A DNA stretch of 64,000 nt from Sepioteuthis lessoniana (Eukaryota > Mollusca > Cephalopoda > Myopsida > Loliginidae): NCBI GenBank assembly GCA_963585895.1, contig OY757917.1, positions 108,853,969 through 108,917,968 on the forward strand, given 5' to 3'. Under the pieces are notes generated by a model, which searched no databases, was not told the DNA's origin, and saw only the letters and a program-made list of their open reading frames with translations. The translations under genes were made by a program, and so were the position numbers. Positions 1 through 10,926 of this stretch are shown here, in pieces. Within the stretch, counting starts at the first letter, position 1, and each line of letters starts with the position of its first letter.

Positions 1-860
1 AAAGACAGATAAAACAATTAGCAAACTTTTATCGACAAGAACCAGCCAAATTCTAAGATACACAGATGGATTTTGTTTTAATTTGAGCAATGTACCTACT
101 CTTTTTCTTTTCTTTTTTTTTAGTTTCTTTCCACCTTTTTTCATTTCGAATTTTCTTGATGTGTTGAATTTTCTTGTCTTCGATTTTCTTATGGTTTTCC
201 TTTTCTCCTAGTTTGTTGCATTTTCGGACTTTTTCTTCTCTTGCATTTTTTTCTTTCTTTTCTTTTCATGTTCCATTCATCACTCCTGCTGTGCGCTTTC
301 CATTATTCTTCCTCACTTTCCGTTATTGGTTAACCTCTTCATCGGCAACTTCCTTGATAGTCAACGTTTAACCTCAAGTTCGAAATCAAGCCATGTGGGC
401 AGGAACTGGCCTTCAGCACCAAATATATAAAATGTTATATACTCATGAAGGAAAAAAAATACAAGTTACCGTTATGTTTTTTTATTTTTCGAAAGGGGTC
501 AAATCTCAGCAGTACAAGAGAGACAAAGACAAGGAGACAAGACGGACTACTGGATTGACCCATAACTACTTATTCTATCGAGCATATCACGCTGAGTTAT
601 CTTTAAGATCCCACTTAGTACTACTTCTTCCTTGCGGCCGAAAGTACTCAGCTGAAATCTGCTGAGGGCCGACGCCCCCAGCAGGGTGCTCTCAGTGACA
701 GCAAGTTGGCACTGACACAAACTCTCGCTGACTTCAGCTGACTCGGACCCAAGTGCCGGCATCTGCTTATATCATTTTATAACGCCCCCGACTTTCGATC
801 AACCACTTGACTGCTTCTGCTTATTTACACTGGTGCATCCTGTGCAGAGATATCTTTGAT
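1..860. other. No gene seen; pyrimidine-rich leader
   Basis: No coding signal is seen. Bases about 95-260 are strongly pyrimidine-rich (runs of T and CTTTT), a low-complexity stretch. Short open frames here (for example 174-371) are simply translations of this T-rich DNA. Confidence 0.6.
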
Positions 861-861
861 T

Positions 862-1250
862 GACGGTTTGGTCAAGGGTCAATATGCAATAACCCACAGC
901 TTGGAAAAATCGGGAATTATTTTGTCGGGGAGTTTAGTTTTCCATAGGATTTATAACCTTACAATAAAACTCTACGACTCCACAAGGCGTATGTTGATAC
1001 CACTTTCAATAGATGAGATATTGCTACCAAGGTATGTGAACAGGTCCAGTAATCTTAATGACTTGCCATTTAAAGTGGAGAAAGCTTTTTGTTGAAAACG
1101 CTTGAACGCAATATAATTTGCGCTCACGAAGAAACCAACGCTTCCTGCTACTGGATTGATTCTATGCTGCAGAAATGCTGCTTGGATGGGTGTATTTCCA
1201 AGAAATGCTACATCATTTACGTAGTTGGCGTATGTCATAGGTATCGGGGG
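862..1250 (-). mobile_element. RTE-type LINE fragment, reverse transcriptase C-terminal part, degraded
   Basis: Read on the minus strand this resembles the segment just after the RT active site of the RTE copies at 49640-51372 and 58427-60548. It shows a 'NDVAFLGNTP' stretch where the others have 'DDLAILANTP', then 'SANYIAF', 'TLNGKSLRLLDLFTYLGSN' and 'LWKTKLPDKI', matching 'VNANKT', 'TLDGASLKLVDEFTYLGSS' and 'IWKLDLTDKM'. The frame 972-1238 covers part of it; the match continues past a stop towards 862. It is older and more diverged than the other copies and has lost the catalytic aspartates. It is a dead 5'-truncated fragment. Confidence 0.7.
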
Positions 1251-1828
1251 ATATTGTCTGTTTCTGGCTTTTTTTCTTTTGCTGTAAAGCAGTTTTATTT
1301 TATTAGATATATTGACGTTCGAAATACATATTCTAGGCAGATTTTAAACATATATGGTAATCATATATCTCCTAATAAGACCCCAATGACAATGTCAAGG
1401 ACGTCAGTGTCACCATCGAGCGAGCATCCTTACTTAATTAAAGAAACCAATTTATGCCCATTCGCTGAAGCTTAAGACAGCTAGGAGAGTAGTATCTAAC
1501 ACATACCAAAAATAACGAGATTTCGTTCAAGACCAACTTTAAAAAATCAGAAATTTGGAAGAAAATAGTCACGATTACCATGGCAGGCAGCAAATCGAAT
1601 GAGTCGAAGGGATTGTTTCTCGGGAGCAACACTGATAGCTGCCAACCAAGAAGAAACACTACATCAGTGGAAAGAATAAGAAAAGCAACATTTTAACTTC
1701 ATTCGGGAATTGTTCTTTCTGGTTCAACAGAAGACTTCATCACTATAAACGAATTAGTTGTGTATGTAGTACAGTTGTTCATTTCTTAAACTGAAATGTT
1801 TTCTGTTCATACATAGGTAGTGAAAGAA

Positions 1829-1864
<36 letters not shown>

Positions 1865-2079
1865 TCCTATCTAAATAATTCTTCGATTTCGTTTCCTAAA
1901 CAGACTATTTTCTTGCCAACATATACCATATTAAATTGCCTATTGTATAAATGATACATTTATGATATATTTTACACATCAAGATTTCCGCCAAATTTCC
2001 CACAATCTCAGACACTCTTACTGATGTCAATTTAGTTAAATTTCTGGGTGATTAGACTTCTGGGTCGATTTCAATCATA
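1251..2079. other. No gene seen
   Basis: AT-rich spacer without recognisable coding or repeat content apart from an (AT)n tract at about 1830-1859. Confidence 0.5.
1830..1859. repeat. (TA)n microsatellite
   Basis: About 15 uninterrupted AT dinucleotides. Confidence 0.95.
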
Positions 2080-2526
2080 GCCCAGTCGGTTGGGTCTGTA
2101 GAATACACCGATTAAATTTCTCCAGAGGAATAAGACTTCACCAAACTAGTGTCCCGGATATGACACTAAAAATTCTGATATTAAGACTTTAGTAATAATG
2201 GAAGGGTCCTATGCATGTGTCAAATAAAATTGTTTGATATTCAGTTGTGTGCAAATAAATGACTTATGTACAATTGAATTGTTTGAAATAGAACTGTTTG
2301 ATCATTCAACCGTGTGTAAACAAATGGGTAATGCTTAAATGAATTCTTAGTGATAAATAGTTATACTTAGAATCATCTGTGTGCAAAAGAATTTGCTTAG
2401 GCAAGTTTAAAAACGTTATCAGGAGAATGTGTTTACAAATGATATATATAAAATTAATATGTATGAAGATAATTTGGCATTACATAACCTAGAATGGTTG
2501 ATATGCCATAAAACGAAACCAAACCA
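2080..2526 (+). repeat. D element, copy 1 (diverged)
   Basis: Starts with the D-family head 'GCCCAGTCGGTTGGGTCTGT' followed by 'TAGAATACACCGA' and 'GACACTAAAAATTCTGAT'. Diverged tandem units containing 'TTGTTTGAAATAGAACTGTT' follow. It ends with the family tail 'GGTTGATATGCCATAAAAC' and a CAAA-rich end. The head is shortened compared with the copies at 17638 and 53801. No protein is encoded. Confidence 0.75.
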
Positions 2527-3288
2527 ATTTTAATCCATAAGGTTACAAATCCCACGAATAGTTATAACACTTTTTCGGGGTTAAACGAGTTTGCATGAAA
2601 TTTCTCAGGTTAATCCATTAATCAAGAAATTATAAGGTAAAAAAGTAAGCAGCCAATGAAACAAAGAATGCCATATATTATATATATTTTATGATGTTTT
2701 CCTATCCTTACGTAACGGTGATATGACTGAAATGAGAATTAGACGCAATGAAAACTTTAAAATGCTAAAACTATAATGCAATCTAATAATTATTAAATAT
2801 GCAGTAATCAAATGTATATGCCTGAAAAAAGATTTGTTTTTATGGTTGATCGTGACTTACACTATGTAAGGTTTTTCTTTTGTTATAAATATGGGAATTT
2901 ACTGGTTTTCACTTTAAGGAAGAATGTTCCTATTTCTGTTTTACACATCGGAAGTGCTTGCATTATTACAAATTAGAATTATCATTATTAATATTTATTA
3001 CCATCATCATCATCATCAGTAATATTACTAGTAGTTTAAAAGAAATCCGGTAAGAATGCACCGGTGACGTTCGTGGGTACTTGCTGAGCCATCTCAGCTA
3101 AATATGCCAAAACGTACTCCAATCAGTAACCAGCTGGAAACAACTAAACTTTTTGGTTAATGTTTAACTTAAGTGCTTTCTTGATATTTATTTTAAAAAA
3201 AAGTGTTCTTCTTTGTCTTCTCTTGAATGGTTTATAACTCAAACCAGGTGGGATAGTTTCTCTTTTGTTCTTCCTTGCTTTATGTTAG

Positions 3289-3331
<43 letters not shown>

Positions 3332-3349
3332 TCTAAAGTAGTTTTGAGA
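2527..3349. other. No gene seen
   Basis: AT-rich spacer. It holds a short (ATC)n run near 3000-3018 and a (TA)n tract at 3291-3328. Nothing coding is recognised. Confidence 0.5.
3291..3328. repeat. (TA)n microsatellite
   Basis: About 19 AT dinucleotides, ending 22 bases before the next D element. Confidence 0.95.
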
Positions 3350-4003
3350 CAAGTCGGCTAGACCTGTAGAATACACTGATGGCTTCTATTCCACAAACGA
3401 GTGTCCTCGATATGATACAAAACAATCAGATAAGTAGGCTCTAGTATTGCAGGAGCTTTGAGGAATGCAGAGTAGCCCATCAATGCAATTGCCCTCAGTA
3501 CGCTCTGGCTCGGAATGGTAGTACCTGATGGCTCCTCTCGGTGGCTCAAATAGAACTATTTGATATTAAACAGACATCAAACACATAACTTATGAAGAAT
3601 TGATTTTTTTTCAAATTGAACTATATCATCATTTAAACGTTCGTAAAAAAATTACTGATGTTTGATTGAATTGTTTTTTTATACATAGCAATACTTGAAA
3701 CCATTTAACTGTATGCAAACGAATGAGTAGATGTGCTGAATTGAATAATTAGTATTAAATAGCAATATTGTAACCACTTCGCGGTATGCAAACAAATAAG
3801 TAATAGTAAATATAGATATTCGTGTTTGATAGAAATTTTTACAATCATTTAACTCTATATGAAAGAATGAGCTTGGGTTCATTTAAAAATTGTATTTACA
3901 AAATGAGTTAACAAATCATATATATTTAATATGAATGGAAAAATATGATTTGGCATTAAATGACCTACAAAGGTTGATATGTCATAAAACCCAACCAACC
4001 AAT
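3350..4003 (+). repeat. D element, copy 2
   Basis: Head begins 'AAGTCGGCTAGACCTGTAGA', with 'GAGTGTCCTCGATATGATAC', a 'GCTCTGGCTCGGAATGGTAG' segment and then about 350 bp of diverged 55-bp-type units. It ends with 'GGTTGATATGTCATAAAACC' and CAAC repeats. The small open frame on the opposite strand at 3358-3549 is a by-product of the head. Confidence 0.75.
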
Positions 4004-4517
4004 CCTTTCCAGTTTTGTAATATTTTATAATTTACCGTTACCTTGCTTTAGTCATCATTTGCTTAAATATACTAATTTTTTCTTTTGAAAATTCCCCGCT
4101 GAAATGGAAATGTGTGTAATATAGCCGTGCGTCTATTGAACCGTTATATACTGTATATGTTTTTATATGTACAAGGTTTCTTAAGTTTGCTAATATTGTG
4201 AAAATCACAAGATACTCTGTGGGAATTAATGAATTTATCTATTTGTCCAGTGATTTTTGTCTGGTATCAAAGCAAAATTATTCAGCTAGTCTCTCTACTA
4301 TAATTGAGCAGCGATTGAGATTCTCACTGGTTTCCTTACGCTTGCGACTTGGTGCCCAATCCCCTCTATATGAGGTTACACTGGTATCATCGTATAAAAT
4401 CACTATAAGTGAATTAGATCCTCCTAAGATTCCTCCCACCAGTTGTATTTTCTAAGTCTAATTTATGTTTAATTATATTTCCTATGGTTTTAGTGCAATG
4501 TCATATTAGTTTATAAG
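4004..4517. other. No gene seen
   Basis: AT-rich spacer. The open frame 4198-4455 has no recognisable domain and I do not call it. Confidence 0.45.
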
Positions 4518-4734
4518 GGTTTTTTTCTAGCCTGGTTGTGAATGTGAAAAAGATTATATCAATTATTCTAATCCATTTTCTTTTTTGATCTGAAGAAGTC
4601 CGGTCAATTTCTGAGTGCGTTTATTTATATCACTGCTTTTTAACAGGATGGAAATAAATTTATTATCTTTGTGACCAATTGTAGTTGTTTTTTGGGTTTT
4701 TTTTGGGTTTTTTTTAGAATATATATATATATGA

Positions 4735-4968
4735 GAATTGTGCGTAGTCTAGTGGTTATCGACATAGAAAATGGACATTGCGACCCAAGTTCAAATCTCG
4801 AACGAGGTTGTTTGCATTTCACATAGAACTAATAATGTGGGGAAAGGCACGCATCCTACTATTCTCACTCGATCTACGAGTAAATAGTAGTAAAATTTGC
4901 TGAGACAACCAGTCGAGGAGAAGGAAAAATCTGCATTAAAACCTGTTTAACTCTGCTCGTGCGAGTAA
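4735..4968 (+). mobile_element. tRNA-derived SINE (family B) inside repeat J
   Basis: Begins with a tRNA-like head: an A-box-like 'TAGTCTAGTGGTTATCG' and a B-box-like 'AAGTTCAAATCTCGAAC', the two halves of an RNA polymerase III internal promoter. The body has 'GCATTTCACATAGAACTAAT', 'GGGAAAGGCACGCATCC' and 'AACCTGTTTAACTC', as in the copies at 10618-10908 and 24128-24418. The SINE has no protein; its movement would depend on a LINE reverse transcriptase. Confidence 0.75.
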
Positions 4969-4974
4969 GATGTG

Positions 4975-4999
4975 TATATATATATATATATATATATAT
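4975..4999. repeat. (TA)n microsatellite
   Basis: Short TA tract between the SINE and the tail of repeat J; the second J copy has one at the same place. Confidence 0.9.
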
Positions 5000-5164
5000 T
5001 GTTAAAGTGTGCCAATCCAAACGGAGGTCTTAAGTTAATTCCCCGTTGATTAATCAGGCGTACAATTTTAAAAAAAGAACATTATGGGGTGCCACAGATT
5101 TTAGGGTAATGGCATATTAATTTTCCTACTTCTTTTTAAATGCTAAAGCCATCCTTGAAAGAGA

Positions 5165-5400
5165 GAAGTAGTAGTACAATTCCTTTCACAGTTCGAAGGG
5201 TGAGGTGAGTTGAGTTCATACCTTTCCAGGGGGTTTTACTCCTTAAGTGAAGCACTGTTTAGCAAATAGATAAATACCACGACAGAGGTAAGAGATAAAA
5301 ACAAATCTCAGCGGGAATCTCATTCGAGGGTTGAACAGGTAAAGAAATAGCTTTGATGTCACAATCCAGCGTGTTAGCTACTGCATTACGAGAAGTCACC
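5165..5400 (-). mobile_element. Degenerate tRNA-SINE (family C-like), antisense
   Basis: Weak but ordered matches to family C read antisense: 'GTTCATACCTTTCC', a region resembling 'CATTCGAGGGTT' (B box, antisense), then 'GATGTCACAATCCAGCGTGT' and 'CTACTGCATTACGAG' where intact copies have the anticodon arm and A box. It is old and heavily mutated. Confidence 0.45.
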
Positions 5401-6120
5401 GTCTGTTATAAATTTCAAATTGCTGATGAATTTGAAAAAAAAAAAAAATCGTTGATATAATTCTGTTTATAAAAAGTAAATAACTAAAAAATCAAAACAA
5501 AACAGAAAACGCTTGAGTTATTTACTCCCTACTTTAAGAAATTAAGAGAATACCGAAGTTGTTAATACAAAATCTAACAAGGGATTTCCAAAATTTCGTT
5601 TATATTTCAAGTCAAATTAAACAAAAGGATATCTTTTAGTTCTTCTACACAAGAGTTTTGAGTTACGGAAAATAAAAATGCCCCTCGACTATGACCAACT
5701 TGTATTAAAAACGTAAAACAGACGGTTACATTGTTTTGTTTTTACATAGAGTATATTTATGAAAAGACTGAAATAGTCTGCTATAGTTATAGTGAAATAG
5801 ATAGGTTGATCTAAACACGATTTTATGAACTGATTCTAAAGACTGTTATTAACTCTTCAATTCCTTTTTTTCTTTCAGTCAGTAAATTTTTGCTTTACTC
5901 TATTATAAGTGCGTGTGTGTTTATTCATATTGATCCTTATATATGACTTTTTCAAACATATCTATCTTTATACAAATGTATATCTCTCTTTCTCTACTTA
6001 GGGATATGAATTCCCACACTCACACACACGGTGCGATAAACGTGATAGAAAAAAGAAAGGTAAATTGAAGAGTCTATGACACAGACTAATAGACTGGTCC
6101 ATAAAAGAGGGAATGTGTAC

Positions 6121-6161
<41 letters not shown>

Positions 6162-7456
6162 GAATAAAATTGAGTGATCAGGATGAACCAACATGAATAC
6201 TTGAAAAATAAAAGAAAGAGATAAATCCCCGTTTATATGCACGAAAGGTTATTGGCAAGTAAAAGAAAATATTTTCTTTAGCAGTCTTAACCCAATCTCC
6301 AAAAATCCCGCTAAAAGTCTCTAAAGCTCACAGTAGATCAGTATTTCCAGACATAATCAAAGACTGATTCAAAGGCGTGTTCCCCTGGGGGTAGTGTCGT
6401 CCATTATTCTATAGAGATGCAAAAGAAGACAGGAACAATGGCATGGATTTACCCTAATGGTTCGAGTCGATTGGTTATGCTTTTCACCAGAAAACTCTAT
6501 CAGACAAATCCTTTCGTTTTGGAATCAGTCTGCAGAATGAAATGCTTTGGTTTCCCTGTGACCATAGCGAAGAAGATGGATGGCTTTAGTGGTAAGGCTG
6601 AAATAATTGTTGTGAATCTTTCTGCTTTGTGTTAGTGAATGGGGGTAGATAAATGGGTGTTTCAAATTATGAAGCGTAGCTTTAAGTTTGAAAGACAAAG
6701 GCAGATAAGAAAAAAAGAGGTGGGTTGTCTCTGGAGTCAGTGAACAGGAGCAGCCGGAAATACATAATAAAAATGGATGGAGGAATCATATTCTCTTAGT
6801 TTGACAAAAGGTATTATATATGGAGTGATTAATCACTGCACCATAATAGAAAGTGCGAATTATATTTTTAAGTGAAAGAATGAAATCGAAAACCCTCAAG
6901 TACAATTTGAAAAGCAAAACTTAATTTGAGCCCCTTTTTTTGGTCCGAAAATTCTCTCTGTAGTCAAAGAAATTAAACCTTCATAGCAATGAAACGACAT
7001 AAAATAGCTTTAGTCAAGTTGCTTACTTTTTCTACTCTTTTTCCTTCTTCGAGAGCCGTATTTATGAAGAGACCAACGCAAATAATTGACAGACATATAA
7101 AACCATACACAAACAGATAAATTGGTCCTTATTCTCATAAACGAAAAGGTTTGAGAAGGGTACACGGAAAGAGTACAGACAGAACTCAAGACTGTCGGCT
7201 TTCAATTGCTGTCAGAGCAGCCCAACTACAGCTAAACTACCTCTTTACCTATGAATTGAGATATTTATCAGTTAGATGAACTCATTTCTTCAAAAAGAGG
7301 ACTAAACTATCAAGTACACAGCTGTCTCTGACATGTTAGCACTACAATTCATCGCTTTGAATACGGCCTTTTTGGAAAATAGTCAGTTATCCAGTCAACA
7401 CGACGAACCTAGTTATATACTGATTTATGGACCGTGAAAACCTCCACACATACTCT
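5401..7456. other. No gene seen
   Basis: About 2 kb of AT-rich DNA without recognisable genes. A (TA)n(CA)n tract lies at 6122-6161. Frames at 5994-6242 (which translates the microsatellite) and 6417-6635 show no domain. Confidence 0.45.
6122..6161. repeat. (TA)n(CA)n microsatellite
   Basis: About 15 TA units followed by ACACACAC. Confidence 0.95.
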
Positions 7457-7464
7457 CCCATGCT

Positions 7465-7515
<51 letters not shown>

Positions 7516-7516
7516 C
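7465..7516. repeat. (CA)n(TA)n(GA)n compound microsatellite
   Basis: Three dinucleotide runs joined: CA, then TA, then GA. Confidence 0.95.
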
Positions 7517-7994
7517 ATTATTTTATACATATGTTATTATTCAATCCAGTAAATCCGGATTTTGGAACAATTCCAAGCAGGACTAATAAAATACTCAAAA
7601 ATAGACTAACTTAAATAATACCGGTCAAGACCTCAATGTAACCAAATTCCCCAGAGCAAATCATTTTCTCTTTAAACATACAACCAATCGGTCACATTAA
7701 CATAATAAATTCATTTCCATCCTTTTAAAAAGAATTGATATAAATCAATGCTCTAAAAACTTAACATGACTTCTTCAAGTCAAAGAAAATGTATTGAAAT
7801 AATTCATACAATTTTTTTCGCATTCACAATTAGACTAAAAAACAAAACTGCTAATTTCTATATTAAAATAAACTTTTAATTTCAACTAACAATAAGTATC
7901 AAATTATTATGCTATGTAAAAGAAGGTCCGGTTTCATCATACATTTAATTTAACTGAGGAAAATTTACAGCAACAATAATACGTGAAAACATTC

Positions 7995-8033
<39 letters not shown>

Positions 8034-8518
8034 AAATATTAGGCAATAGCTAATTTTAGTACATCCTTTTTTTATAATTAAAATAGAAAATAGTCTTAAT
8101 TTACTTCTACGCCAACATCGAGCAATAAAATCACAATTTTATTGTTAGATGTAGGTATAGAAATAAATTTAGACTACTTTCTGAAATAAGGGAATAAATC
8201 AATAGACAAAAAAATGAATAACTACGATTTATTAAATTGGTAAATGAATTAGAATTTGAATTGAGATGAGTGATTTTTACACTATTATAATTTAGGCGTG
8301 GATGACCGTAAATAATATTAATTCTAGATTTTTTCGGTTCATTTTAAAGATAAAAATTGATGCACTAAAATTAGACATATATATTAACATGTACTATTGT
8401 AGCCGCAAATTTTTCCTCTGTCAAATTTGAAGTAGGATGAAGCCGGATGTTCTTTTAATAATAAGTTGATACTTATTGTTACTTGAAGTTAAAGGCTTAC
8501 GTTTATATACGAGGAATT
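7517..8518. other. No gene seen
   Basis: Very AT-rich spacer with a (TA)n tract at 7996-8030. No open frame of interest. Confidence 0.5.
7996..8030. repeat. (TA)n microsatellite
   Basis: About 17 TA dinucleotides. Confidence 0.95.
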
Positions 8519-8803
8519 AGGTTTTTTTTCTTGTCTGGTTGTGAATGTGAAAAAAATTATGTCAATTATTCTAATCCATTTTCTTGTTTGATCTAAAGAA
8601 GTCCTGTCAATTTTTTAGTGCATTAGTGATATCACTGCTTTTTAACAGGATGGAAATAAATTGATTATCTTAATGTGACCGATAGTTGGGTTATTTAGAG
8701 AATATATGTATATAATGAGAATTGCCCGTATTCTAGTGGTTATCGACATAGAAAATAGACATGGCGACCCAAGTTCAAATCTCGAACGAGGTTGTTTGCA
8801 TTT

Positions 8804-8817
8804 CACATTGAACTAAT
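8804..8817 (+). repeat. Target-site duplication, left copy
   Basis: CACATTGAACTAAT, repeated exactly at 9053-9066 on the other side of the RTE insertion. Confidence 0.9.
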
Positions 8818-9052
8818 CATCATCATCATCATATCGCGCTGGTAGCACGGATATCCCTGACCATCTCTCGCCACTCCTCCCTATTGTTCATCGCCCTAGG
8901 TAGGTCTTCAGGACAGCATCCCGTATCCTCACATAGCTGCTGAATGTATGTTCGTGCTGGTCGTCCTGGATGTGTGGGGGTCCATAAGAATACATCTCTT
9001 ATGAGTTCGTCCCTACTTCTCCAGCAGTGTCCTGCATGTCTGGTTCGTCTAA
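8818..9052 (-). mobile_element. 5'-truncated RTE LINE insertion (3' end only), antisense
   Basis: Only the last 235 bp of an RTE element are present. Read antisense they encode the C-terminal end of the RT protein: 'RTRHAGHCWRS', 'DVFLWTPTHPGRPARTYIQQ', 'EDTGCCPEDLPRAMNNREEW' and 'VRDIRATSAI', then a stop and the (ATG)n tail, seen here as CATCATCATCATCAT at the left edge. Compared with the copy at 49640-51372 the frame lacks about four codons after 'TPTH' but is otherwise open. A perfect 14-bp duplication flanks it. The open frame 8829-9083 reads out of the insertion into flanking SINE and should not be taken as a gene. Confidence 0.92.
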
Positions 9053-9066
9053 CACATTGAACTAAT
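9053..9066 (+). repeat. Target-site duplication, right copy
   Basis: Exact copy of 8804-8817. Confidence 0.9.
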
Positions 9067-9354
9067 ACTCTAGGGAAAGGCATGCATCCAACTATTCTCT
9101 CTCCAGCTACGAGTAAATAGTATCTGACAACCAGTCGAGGAAAAGGAAAAGTCTGAATTAAAACCTGTTTAACTCCGTTTAAAAATAGCTTGTGTTGCGT
9201 CCTGCTCGTGCGAGTAATTTCATATATTTATATATATATATATATATAAAATTGTATGCCATTCCCAACGGAGGTCTCAAGTTAGCTCCTTCTTGATTAA
9301 TCAGGTGAATAAATTAAAAAAAACAAACATTATGGGGTGCCACAGATTTTAGAT

Positions 9355-10460
9355 CTGATTCTGGTTATATTCAATCCATTGAAAAAGAATATACATTTCT
9401 GTCAGTTCTAGTTCTGGACATAATGCACCTATTAATAAATGTTGCAGGCAATAACATGGCTTCCTTAAGAAGTGTTTGAATAATACAGATTCATTTTGCA
9501 CCATATGTGGAGAGAACACTTTCATGGAACAGAAAATCCCTGAATGATTTTGTGAATATAGCATACTTAAGCTATTACAAGTTACGGCATGGTTTTATAG
9601 CATATCAACCATTGTAGGTTGATTAATGCCAAATCCATATACATATTAAACAGTTCTAGTTCAAACAATTCAGTTTAACATAAGTACATAATTTAAATGT
9701 AAAACAGTTCTATTTCCAACAATTCAGTTTAGCATAAATACACAGATTTGTTCTTTTTGACTCATAGATTGGACCCTATTAGGTGCTATCACCCCGAGCC
9801 AGAGTGAACCTAGGAGCGATGACAATGAATTGGTATTCCGTATTGCCCAAAACCCCAGGATTATTGGTGTCTCACAATCAGATTGTTTTGTGTCATATCG
9901 AGGACACTCTTTGAGGGTGTCTTATCCTTCTGCGGAGATACTCTCAGTGTATTTTGCAGCCCCAGCAGATTGGCCAAATAAGACATGGGAGCCTTACATT
10001 GTCTGAAAACTTTTAGTGAGTACATTCAGCTTTTGACTAATATTACAAGGAAATGTCCGAAGTTTAACATACATATGGTCTGGAAGGAACAGAGGAGTCA
10101 CAGTGAAGGCTGTTACATCTGTGCGATTATCATTAATGGCAACAATAATGGACGTAATTAAGTAAATAAACATCTCTTCATGTTGATTTGATAAAACTAA
10201 ATGTGGCACACTCTGCTGAAATAAATGTCCCATCATTCAGTCATCTTAAAGATCTCTCTGAAAACATTGAATAATCTTCTTCTGTTGCAGGACATTGTCA
10301 TGGGCAAAGTGAGAGGAATTTTGAAGAAAACTCATTAATTGTGCAAGTTTTTTTTTAACCTTTGGTGCTCAATTACATCAAATGGGAACAAAATCACTGG
10401 AAGAAACCAGCAGAATTGATATCAAGAATAACAGAATAATCTATTGCAACCAGGAATCAA
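9355..10460 (-). pseudogene. Coding-like remnant, possible pseudogene, split by a D element
   Basis: Several minus-strand frames line up but are broken. From high to low coordinates: a segment with 'PVILFPFDVIEHQRLKKNLH', a +1 shift into 'LMSFLQNSSHFAHDNVLQQK' and 'KIIQCFQRDL', a stop, then an 80-codon frame (9994-10236) with 'HLVLSNQHEEMFIYL', 'NDNRTDVTAF' and 'FLPDHMYVKLRTF'. A D element (9591-9974) follows, and beyond it a 71-codon frame (9349-9564) with 'FKHFLRKPCYCLQHL'. The amino-acid mix looks protein-like rather than random AT-rich translation. I do not recognise the family. It could be a decayed retrocopy of a host gene, an unrecognised transposon or chance. Confidence 0.3.
9591..9974 (-). 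repeat. D element, copy 3, antisense
   Basis: Reads as the reverse of the other D copies: tail 'GGTTTTATAGCATATCAACC' first, then units with 'AACAATTCAGTTTA', then the head with 'ACCCCGAGCCAGAGTGA', 'CAATCAGATTGTTTTGTGTC' and 'GCAGCCCCAGCAGATTGG'. It interrupts the coding-like remnant above. Confidence 0.8.
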
Positions 10461-10599
10461 CATTATTTGCTCAATTGTACTTTTTAGAGATAATTCTTTG
10501 CTGAGCTTCAAATGTTCTATATCTGTTATTGTGTACAATCTCAATACGTCAATCAAGATCTCTGAAGATCAAAAAAACAATTGCTCTGATCCTAGAGAA

Positions 10600-10617
10600 G
10601 ATATCACACCACGATCA
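10600..10617 (+). repeat. Target-site duplication, left copy
   Basis: GATATCACACCACGATCA, repeated exactly at 10909-10926. Confidence 0.9.
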
Positions 10618-10908
10618 CACCAAGTGACCGTGGTACAATGGTTATCGTCATAGGAAATGGACACGCCGACTCAAGTTCAAATCCTGGACGAGACTGATTG
10701 CATTTCACATAGCACTAATACTCTTGGGAAAGGCATGAATCCAATTATTTTCGCTCCAGCTATGGCTAAAATAAAGGGGCAGATTAAGTTATTCAGTCTT
10801 GATGAAACGACTAGTCTAGAAAGAAAACTCTGAATTCAAACCTGTTAAACTCAACTTAAAAATTTACCTTGTGTCATATCCTGCCTGAGCGGAGGTGTTG
10901 GTAAATAT
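10618..10908 (+). mobile_element. tRNA-derived SINE (family B), full length with TSD
   Basis: About 291 bp. The tRNA-like head has A box 'TGGTACAATGGTTATCG' and B box 'AAGTTCAAATCC'. The body contains 'GCATTTCACATAGCACTAAT', 'GGGAAAGGCATGAATCC', 'AACTCTGAATTCAAACCTGT' and 'TTGTGTCATATCCTGCC', and it ends 'GGTAAATAT'. A perfect 18-bp duplication flanks it, the mark of target-primed insertion. It matches 24128-24418 over its whole length. Transcription would be by RNA polymerase III from the internal boxes. Confidence 0.92.
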
Positions 10909-10926
10909 GATATCACACCACGATCA
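10909..10926 (+). repeat. Target-site duplication, right copy
   Basis: Exact copy of 10600-10617. Confidence 0.9.

Larger units (their letters stand above)
4518..5104 (+). repeat. Composite repeat J, copy 1, carrying a tRNA-SINE
   Basis: This block recurs at 8519-9351. Shared order: a leader with 'TGGTTGTGAATGTGAAAAA', 'TTATTCTAATCCATTTTCTT' and 'ACTGCTTTTTAACAGGATGG'; then a tRNA-like SINE (4735-4968); then (TA)n; then a tail with 'AACGGAGGTCT', 'TTGATTAATCAGG' and 'ATTATGGGGTGCCACAGATT'. Both copies have the SINE and the (TA)n in the same places, so the unit either spread as a composite or arose by duplication. Confidence 0.75.
8519..9351 (+). repeat. Composite repeat J, copy 2, interrupted by an RTE insertion
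   Basis: Second copy of the block at 4518-5104, with the same leader, SINE (8718-8817 continuing at 9067 to about 9215), (TA)n (about 9229-9248) and tail ending 'ATTATGGGGTGCCACAGATT'. The SINE is split by the RTE fragment at 8818-9052. Removing that fragment and one target-site copy restores the SINE order seen in copy 1. Confidence 0.8.
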
